Made by a program: the position numbers and the translations under genes
Notes under the pieces: model-generated
Database searches by the model: none
The model's input: only the letters and a program-made list of their open reading frames with translations
Told to the model about the DNA's origin: nothing
Source of the DNA: Sympetrum striolatum
Taxonomy: Eukaryota > Arthropoda > Insecta > Odonata > Libellulidae
Length of the DNA: 64,000 bases
Reading direction: 5' to 3'
NCBI GenBank assembly: GCA_947579665.1
Contig: OX388351.1
Coordinates: 63,186,939 to 63,250,938, forward strand
In this document: one piece after another, positions 56,590-64,000 of the stretch
Layout of the letters: the number at the start of each line of letters is the position of its first letter
Position numbering within the stretch: the stretch's first letter is position 1

Positions 56590-57610
56590 AGGTTGAAATG
56601 AAATTGCGATTCCACACTGAGATTAATCACACATTGTGTACCTTTATTTCGAGGCGCAGTGTGTATCAGGTTTAGAATAAGGTTACTATTTTAGGGTGAG
56701 GTGGAGCATTAGCTATTAGAAGGGATATGAATGTGGAGATGTATGGAATTAAACACACTGATAAGTATTGTAAAGATTGGTAACAACTATTATTTTGTAT
56801 CTAAGAACGAATCAATCTACTATACATTCATTTGAATCATAAACGTAATTTTTTTAACATTAATTCGGATTATGGTCTTCTGGAGGAAATTAAATTCGTA
56901 AATTTTGCATCTACTATATTCATGAGTGATATATTTTCATTCATTTTTCTTTTGCCATATAATATAGGAAAATTAAACTCTCTTATAGTTTTTTCTCGGT
57001 TTTCTTCTTATTTGTAAGCTACTAAGATATATGTGATTCTTGTAATGGTATTCATATTGGTCCTTGTATCCAAAGAAAAGTGGAATTCACAGTAATAGTG
57101 CTGCTCCTATATTTTCTAACTGTGGTTTCTTGGCCAGAGAGGAAAGCAATGGCTGACTCCTTCTCTTCTCATCTTCCAAAAGTGAGCCTCATTCCCTCCC
57201 CGAGGCTTGCGGTAACTAGTCTATGAGACTAAAAACAATCAACTAGATCTTAGTCGAATGAATTTAAATTCATTGGAAATTTTACTCTAACTTAAGTGTT
57301 TGTTTGGTTAATTATGAGGCATATAGTAGCGATGAATTCACTTAAAAATATGTTCTTATTGATTTTTGTTAAAAATAGCAAGATGTAGTTATCGAGTTTA
57401 ATTCAGCAACAGCCTATGAACTTTATAAGCACTATCGAGTGTTATACACAATAAAATGTACTATTATTTTGTGTGGGCTGTGGGTATTTTTAACCACCGC
57501 TCTTAGATTGATTAGGATACGAATAAGCCATGAAATGTTAATGAATTCCAGATGCAAGCTGACAGAAAATAATTAATAATTGTAATTATTTCTACAAACA
57601 CCACAAATAG
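56590..57610. other. AT-rich stretch, no supported feature
   Basis: No coding or repeat signal beyond chance frames (61 codons at 56,832-57,017). Confidence 0.58.
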
Positions 57611-57614
57611 TTCA

Positions 57615-57646
57615 AATAAACACGACCCAAGATTCGATGGTCAGAT
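57615..57646 (-). ncRNA. Hammerhead-like remnant lacking stem II (copy 3)
   Basis: Minus sense: CTGACCA (57,644-57,638), TC, then GAATCTTGGGTCGTG (57,635-57,621), which matches GAAACCTGGGTCGTG of the intact motif at 13 of 15 positions, and the similarity continues into TTTATT. Stem II is missing and two core/stem residues are changed, so it must be inactive. It supports the view that the 21.2 kb sequence belongs to a dispersed family. Confidence 0.5.
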
Positions 57647-57664
57647 TTTCACTTTTCCAAATGT

Positions 57665-57850
57665 AAACTACACCTACGCTTTCATCTTGTTGTGAACTCA
57701 GCTTACTATTTCCATTCTCCACCACAACCCCATTTAAAGGAACTGTGATCTTCTGATATCCTTTCTTAACCCCACATTACTCGCGCTGTGTGCTTTGGAC
57801 ATCCCAGAACATATTTTAAGCCAGAGCGTTTCTGGCGTTGATGTTTATGA
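57665..57850 (-). pseudogene. Non-LTR reverse-transcriptase fragment, copy 3 (heavily decayed)
   Basis: Minus-strand translation reads LRKDIRRSQFL, stop, MGLWWRMEIVS, stop, a degraded form of the LRKED-RLEAF-MW-WRRMEKISW block of copies 1 and 2. Upstream nucleotides (TGGGATGTC...) still resemble the VWSV block. At least two stops. Same strand as copies 1 and 2. Confidence 0.65.
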
Positions 57851-57859
57851 CTTCTCCTT

Positions 57860-58500
57860 TTCAATAGCTGGAGTTTGGTCTATATTTTACTATTTCCCCA
57901 AAAAGTGAAGTTTCTCTTCGATGTTTTTAACACAGGCATTTTTATGAGACAGCGCAACACAGCGGATGGATCTAAGTATTTACAAAAGGTTGCAGAAACG
58001 CCGAATTAGATGATAATAAATACTTCTAGTTATGCAGTATTGATGTATATTTATTTATAAATTTATCATACTATTTCGATTTTCTTCAAACGATTTACTT
58101 TGTTTATTTACCACTAGAAAGTCTCTCCCGTGTCTTACGTCTGCTGTATTGACCATTTAGACTAATTTATTCTAAAAATGCAAAATTAATTATTGAATAT
58201 AAAACAATAAATACCTTTTCAAAATATGATGATCATACATATCCACAGAAAATAATTGCTCTGTTTGAAGAGCACTTTGTACAAGTATCAATGTAACAGA
58301 AATTCGCAGGAGTAATTGAGAGTTAATGTCCAATTTTAACACCTACACTGGAGCATATTTCACATCGATTACTGGACTACCATTAGGAAACTAAGCTGAA
58401 TAGGAGTGTTTAGTAAAAGTGGTTTATATTCTATTAAGTATCCTTTCTAGCAATGAAAGGAATGGGGAAAGTATTGGTACATCAAAGTATAGATTTCATG
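57860..58500. other. AT-rich stretch, no supported feature
   Basis: Nothing recognised. Confidence 0.58.
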
Positions 58501-58509
58501 TCACCATAA

Positions 58510-58960
58510 AAATACAGAGTGAAATGGCACGGGGGAGAGGAAAGTGAGAGGATAAGGAAACCAGATAGAAGAAACTTTGAAGAAGAGATTGAGGAAATGA
58601 GGAGAGAAGGAATGGGAAGCGGAGGGAAGGCGGTTGGCCAAGTGTGAGAGGAATATTAGAGGAGAAGGGGTTGAGGATGGGTAGCGACGCTCACCGGAGC
58701 CAATAGGACGGAGAAAAAGTGTCGTAAAATACGGAAATAAGGAATGGTTGGGAATTTGAAAAGAGAGGAAGTTGGCGGGGAATGGAATTTTTTCACCCCC
58801 ACGAGGTGGTGCTAAAATCGATAGGGAGCCACTTTGAAAGGCCTAGCGATTCAAAATCGAAGGTGTTGGAGGCGGAAAAATGTTCGAGGCATATTGGAAA
58901 ATGCAACGTCCCTTGAATAACTACGGTGACGATCATATCTTATCCCATGAAAAGATTTCC
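58510..58960. other. Purine-rich then CpG-containing island
   Basis: 58,530-58,700 is G/A-biased; 58,680-58,960 is CpG-containing with CCCCCACGAGGTGGTGCT near 58,796. The layout (purine tract then a GC patch with a CCAC-AGGTGG dyad) resembles 2,520-3,060. No coding frame of note. Confidence 0.4.
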
Positions 58961-58969
58961 TGACGATGT

Positions 58970-59180
58970 CGTCCCCAAAGTTATCTGCCATCAAGTGTTG
59001 ACAGCTATTGTGAGATCCATGTAGTTATAAATGAAAGAATAATGGATTACTATCCTAGGAACTAGATTATTTTAAAAGGAGCATTCCAAGCAATTGACTA
59101 ATTCCTCGATTAAATTTTTAAGCTGATTATCTTAAGAGTAAGGCATGTTTAGATAAATCAGAAATTTCAAACTGTAGCAA
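58970..59180. other. Unassigned sequence
   Basis: Nothing recognised. Confidence 0.5.
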
Positions 59181-59183
59181 TGA

Positions 59184-59265
59184 GCCCCAAGGAAAAACGG
59201 ACTTGAAGCGGACCTGGGTGCACGCCCTTATGTGCCAAGTCACTTCAACCCTTTCCTTATTTGTA
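59184..59265. mobile_element. SINE family 1 fragments with an inverted junction
   Basis: 59,186-59,208 (CCCAAGGAAAAACGGACTTG) is in minus orientation, immediately followed at 59,213-59,262 by plus-orientation tail (CCTGGGTGCACGCCCTTATG, GTGCCAAGTCACTTCAACCC, TTTCCTTAT). The tRNA head is absent. The same kind of inverted arrangement occurs at 21,395-21,655. Confidence 0.75.
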
Positions 59266-59269
59266 GCAA

Positions 59270-61830
59270 TGAGGTTATTTTTACTCGATACAAAAGATAG
59301 CGCTCCTAAGGAAAGATGTCCTTGAAGGTAAAAAAATTAATTCTCAAAATGAATTGATATTTTTATATAACATACTGAAATATAATACTATTTAATGTTA
59401 TATGTTGTGTATAATTTATATTTCGAGTAAATAATACAATATTAATACTATTATACTATATTATATATAATACTTATAATACTATTTGAAAGCTAATGAA
59501 GTTAAAGAATTTATTCAACCATTCATTGATTCACTGTACGCCGTTCAGAGATGAATAAGTAAGAGCAAAATAAATTAGATACAAAGGTCTCTTTGAAATT
59601 TGCTGCAAATGGCTCTGAATATAGCATAAGCACCCTCAAATAGTCTTTATTCTTCCTTGTCTGGGGATATCATAACTATCCGAACTTTAATTTGATTCTA
59701 ACTATCATTAGAATAGAGATGTATAAATTTCTTTTAATTATTTATTCTGCTTATAGCAATTCACAAAAAAGATTTCAAAACTTCTATAAGGTGTAAAATT
59801 TCCATAAAGTAATAGTACATTAAGAAATACTGATAAATAATAAAGCATTAGTGAAGGGAGTAATGATGTTAGAATTGCATCACGATTCCACCACAAATTC
59901 ACAGAAAAAACCTCATTCAGAAAAAAATCACATATAGTTAAAAACAGTTGCGATTAACTTTTTGCGATGTTCCGGACTTCATTAAGCTCAGAATGACATC
60001 AAAAAATAAATAAAAACTTATTTTAAAGGTATTTATCTAATACATCTACTTCTAGAATCTAAAAAGCAACCATTATTGATCTATAAAAAGAGAAGTAAGA
60101 TATGCGAGTAGGAATTTTATTAAAAGCATTTATTAATAATTTTGTTTGAGTCTTTATTCTAAGAACGACAGTTATTGAGAATTCACCCTCTTGTTATAGG
60201 TCAATGAATTTTCTTTGTAGTGTATGAATATTAATAAAGGACTGCTGAAACAAAATAGCGCATTGAAGCAGCAATCTCCACGAGTTAAATCTAAGAGGTC
60301 GCTTTTAGCATGTTATAAGGTCGCCATATTGAATCCTTGATAGGTCAAAGGAATGCCTCAGATTTTCTCATAAAAGTACTTTTTCGTGACCTAATTAAGA
60401 GACCAACGTTAAGGGAATATGTGTGACGTCAAAGGACCCATTTCTTGGAGAAAGTTACTTCGCAGAAATGCCCTTAGCTTTAGATTAGCCGCGATCAGGT
60501 AAATGAGAAGTTCTCCCTCTCTTGTTGATGACTAAATAAAGGGAAACTACATGTCTACTAAATAGTATAAATTTCCGTGCTACAATTACCAAGGTTGATA
60601 TTCGTTTCTACTTAAAATTCTGAAGTCGATTCTTAATTAATTTTGCAACGCGTTCGATATGTTTTCTTGTAGTTAAGAAGAAGATTACGTTTCATATGCC
60701 TTTTCTGAATATTTTTGCTGTCAGTTTGTTATAATGAACACAGTTGTTACCCCTTGATAATAGAGAGATATGTCGATTTATACATCAAAATATTCGCACT
60801 ATTTTCATAATTATTTTTTTACTCTTTTAACATGATTATAATCATCAAAAAAAATTACATTTTCATTCATATTTGTATTTTGAATATTAAATTTTATTTT
60901 GTGACAAATTTATGAATGTTATTTGTTTCTCTCTCAGATTCCGCAAAATTAAAATCTTAACCCTTTGGAAAATAGAGACGTCACGGACGTCAGGAGTTAT
61001 AGTCAGTCACTTTCATTTCAAAATTATAAGTAAACTTTTAAACTCGACAAAAACTTTGTAGAGAATCCTAAAAACAAATATTCAAACAGAAGGTAAATTT
61101 TCGTATTTTTGCAAGTACCAATTTCTAAGCTAATTAGGAGTTTTTATTTAAATTAGGTAAAAGGTTTTTAAATTAGATCATTTTGAAAATACAGTTGAAA
61201 TATTCGAAACCAGTAATGAATTTGGCATCACCTCAAAAATATTCGGGTTACAGAAATTTCAAAACACAAGTTTCGGTATAATTAGTAAGTCATCGTATAC
61301 ATTTGCATGATTTAAATCCGAGCACAAAGTAAATTCTCTAAGAAAAAAGAGTTTAAACATTTCAAAAGCCCTTTTTTGACAAAGCAGTCTTATCCTCTTC
61401 TTAGATCCCATCGGGTGTACTTCCCTTATGGAAATCTCAAGAGGTTGGAGCCTCTATTTCCTCGACACTCTTGAGAAAGCATAAAGATTAGACATCGCCA
61501 TCCACTCTGAATGAGACATGAGCCATAGGGTGCAATGTGATTACCAAGATGAGGCATACAGTTGCCATAAAATTCGAGGTCGTGAAAAGAAAAGAGGCCC
61601 TTAGGTATGAAGTTGGGAGACACTGCTATTACGTCGGTAAAGCTTTCCAGTTATGAAAAGTCAAACCACGTAACGTAAGGATAAATTTCGGCAAAAGAAA
61701 CTTTTATGACATTCATTGGCTCCTTCGGTATTTTAAATTCTAATATCTTTCAGAGGTATCCATGTTTCCACCTGTTATGTAGTATGAAACAGATTCTAAG
61801 CTCAATATCTGAGTAAAAGTTAAATTTTAT
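59270..61830. other. AT-rich stretch, no supported gene
   Basis: 59,370-59,480 is nearly pure AT with TAATACTAT-type repetition. A small GACGTC-CG-GACGTC dyad-like pair sits at 60,977-60,991. Frames up to 65 codons are unassigned. Confidence 0.58.
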
Positions 61831-61831
61831 T

Positions 61832-62080
61832 TTACTTGATATTACTTGAAGTAAGCATCATTTTATATGCCAAAATCCACAGTTTCATCTGATGATGGCA
61901 ATATGCTTCGAAGCTTTGGTCGTTTGTAATGAAATTGCGGTATCGCTTATAATTCGGTCTTATCCCTCTTTCAAAACACCTGCCTTTGTATGATTTGGGC
62001 GTATATCGCTTTGCAAAATATTGTATAAATGAAGTGAAATTTATTTTATTTATCCACCCCACCAATATTCTCACTAATTA
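61832..62080 (+). mobile_element. Repeat fragment carrying a hammerhead-like motif (copy 4)
   Basis: A segment around the motif at 61,889-61,921 with flank GTTTGTAATGAAATTGCGG. The 80-codon minus frame across it is a shadow: its length arises because the repeat happens to lack stops. Element class is inferred to be Penelope-like/retrozyme-like from the motif alone; boundaries are approximate. Confidence 0.4.
61886..61925 (+). ncRNA. Hammerhead-like motif, degenerate (copy 4)
   Basis: CTGATGA (61,889-61,895), extra T, stem II GGCA/TGCT with an ATA loop plus two unpaired bases, GAA (61,910-61,912), stem III GCT/GGT with a 2-nt TT loop (61,913-61,920; wobble pairs), and C at 61,921 as the cleavage residue, followed by GTTTG. 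The CTGATGA half is perfect; the GAAA half has lost its last A. Probably inactive. Confidence 0.5.
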
Positions 62081-62089
62081 AATGCCTTT

Positions 62090-63340
62090 TTTGAAAAAAA
62101 ATTAAGTATCAACGTAGGTATTCTTCGTTACGATAATATTTTGAGAGATAATAGAATATTACGATGTTACATCTCCAAAAATTTGCCCCACCTAAGGAAA
62201 TTACTTCATAACAATGACTTCAGCGATAACAAGAATGTGAAACTGCGTGATATAATAGAGCATTTATTTATCATTAACAGGATATAAACAAATTTTGTTT
62301 GAAAAGATTTTCACACAAAATATTAAAATTTTCTGAACCCATGCATCTGGCCATCTCTCCCGAGAGTCCGGGTGAGACCTCTGTGGGAGAGATTAAACTG
62401 AATTTAATCTGAACAGCACTTGTTATACGACAACGTTGGTAAATAAAACTTGAAGTCAAGATCTAACAAAATGTTTAAGTTAACATTAAAACCTATTTCA
62501 AAGTTTCATTTGCAAAAATTTTTGGAGGCATCTCAGCCTCCTCTAGAGGCACATAAATAGCATATTGATGCTTGGTCATGCTATTTTTCTTTGACAGTTA
62601 CATCTTCTCACGCAAAAATATTGTCGTTTCAACCGATAAAAATATGAAAATTTTGATGTTTTTTTAATTTCAAGGCAAACATTCTCACAGAAGATGTTTT
62701 CTTATATAAAAAAAATTATATTTATAATTTTAATGTGGGTGGGCCGCCTTTTCCGGGTATTACGTTTCGATCAGAAAAAAGTGGCAAAACGCACTATCCT
62801 AGTGCTTAATAAACGCTACATCATCTTTTGATCGTGCATAAAATGCATTCCACCGTGGATTTAAATTTCAATTGAAATTAAAATGTAGATTACAAACGTT
62901 TCCTTGAAAAAAGTCTTACTCAGAATCACCTTATACTTAAATTGATACTAATGAGGTACATATACCTAAAGATAGCACTGGGACAACTATCTCGAGAAGA
63001 GGTGGGGCGTCTATCCTTTCAGTACGGGAGAGATGCTCTTAAAGCCAGTGGGGCTACACCTTGTCCAAGATGGCCAGTCACTGTATGTGGATAATAGATA
63101 AACCTATAGCTACTAGTTTTCGTCCTTTAATTCAAAATATTTAAACATTTAAACATATGCCAACCATGAGCATTATACCCTATCTTATAACAGGGCGGAG
63201 AGAAAAAGTACCTACTTGGAATGGTGCTATAAGACTGCGTAAAAAAAATTAATCGCCGTGAAACTCTTAGAGATAGACAGGTGTATTCCAACTAACAGAC
63301 AAACACTGTCCGTAGAGCAATCTTGTGGTTTCCCTTAAAA
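62090..63340. other. AT-rich stretch with a small hairpin
   Basis: TCTCTCCC at 62,356 pairs with GGGAGAGA at 62,384 across a 20-nt centre. Nothing else supported. Confidence 0.55.
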
Positions 63341-63350
63341 ATACTGCGAC

Positions 63351-63384
63351 TGGGGCATCTCTCCCGGTGGGGCATCTCACCCGG
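63351..63384. repeat. 17 bp tandem duplication
   Basis: TGGGGCATCTCTCCCGG followed directly by TGGGGCATCTCACCCGG, one mismatch. The CATCTCTCCCG core also occurs at 62,352. Confidence 0.85.
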
Positions 63385-63399
63385 AATTACCTTAATCCT

Positions 63400-63690
63400 G
63401 AAAAATTACAAAAGGGATTCAGTAAAAAGAAAAAATTTTCATTATTTTCCCATGCAGGCTCAACGTTTGCTTCCCATGGATGTCACGATTCTAAAATCCT
63501 TGAATAAATGCAAGCTCATAAATATGCCTTATTTCATTATTATTTGATGTATTCAAGTAGACCTGCCTCGTTTCACCTTACTCTGGGTTTCTTTTGCCTA
63601 TGAACTAGATACAAGTCTTCTTCTAGATAATTTTCAACGTAATGTGGAATGAATTAAGCGAAAGATGTTTTTAATGTGTTTCCGCAAAGT
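63400..63690. other. Unassigned sequence
   Basis: Overlapping 74- and 60-codon plus frames over the tandem duplication and its flank have no recognisable motif. Confidence 0.5.
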
Positions 63691-63699
63691 TTAACGTTA

Positions 63700-64000
63700 C
63701 AGCCCCAAATGTAGCGATTCTTGAACACACTTTAATGCCTTCGGAAACAAGTGGGGAAAGTAGGTCATTAGGACAAAGGTTTACAACGCAATTCAGATTT
63801 TATTCTTTCCACGCTCGAAAAAGATAAATTCGAGCACGGAGCTGCCGCGAAATAACAAAAACGCACACTCCCACCGCATGGCGTTGCGTACAATGCCGGT
63901 ATATTCTCGGCGATAAAGAATTTTCGAAAAACGGCCCCAACCGAAATTCTCTCCCTCTTCCCCCAATTCCCAGTCACTCGCTTTCCTCCATTTCCATTTT
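63700..64000. other. CpG-containing patch at the right edge
   Basis: GC-richer sequence running off the window. A 69-codon minus frame (63,768-63,977) is unassigned. Comparable in composition to the other islands. Confidence 0.38.

Noticed and set aside
1..64000. Bacterial operons, CRISPR arrays, phage or plasmid features
   Set aside because: Composition, microsatellites, SINEs and LINE relics indicate a eukaryotic nuclear genome; no spaced identical repeats of CRISPR type and no prokaryotic gene organisation were seen.

Overview
This is an AT-rich eukaryotic nuclear window, most consistent with an arthropod (probably insect) genome. It has long stretches without coding signal, tRNA-derived SINEs, decayed non-LTR retrotransposon 3' ends, a CA microsatellite, a minisatellite and several long fold-back repeats. 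I name no species. I find no bacterial-type gene, no operon, and no convincing host protein-coding exon; the longest open frames (about 100 to 208 codons) are either repeat-encoded or match no family I know. The window is best read as intergenic or deep-intronic DNA carrying old mobile-element debris.

Layout. 1-1.3 kb: higher-order tandem repeat (about 317 bp units plus one 183 bp deleted unit), then a CA microsatellite and a 3' module ending in a hairpin. 7.1-7.9 kb: CR1-like 3' remnant and a tRNA-derived SINE, both minus strand. 21.1-21.9 kb: dense cluster with a long fold-back carrying a hammerhead-ribozyme core, an inverted SINE fragment, and two different tRNA-headed SINEs. 25.2-25.6 kb: 41 bp pyrimidine-rich minisatellite. 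26.2-26.7 kb: 3' end of a plus-strand non-LTR element. 31.7-43.8 kb: several diverged copies of an interspersed AT-rich repeat recognised here by self-comparison. 49.7-57.9 kb: three minus-strand fragments of one non-LTR reverse-transcriptase family, a CR1-like reverse-transcriptase fragment (53.8-54.7 kb), and further hammerhead-like and SINE fragments. 61.8-62.1 kb: another hammerhead-like repeat.

GC-richer, CpG-containing islands of 300-1500 bp (near 2.7, 12.7, 14.5, 16.4, 20.4, 27.7, 33.2, 36, 38.8, 45.3, 52.8, 58.7 and 63.9 kb) punctuate the AT-rich background. They are the best places to look for conserved non-coding elements, promoters or short exons, but none could be assigned.

The most interesting signal is a family of hammerhead-like motifs. 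Four loci share one unusual architecture: CTGAYGA-type core, one extra T before stem II, then GAA(A), a 3-bp stem III closed by a 2-nt loop, and an H residue at the expected cleavage site. One copy (21,247-21,285) keeps every core residue; the others are mutated. This resembles the short-stem-III hammerheads described in Penelope-like element terminal repeats and retrozymes. All assignments come from reading the sequence; no database search was run.
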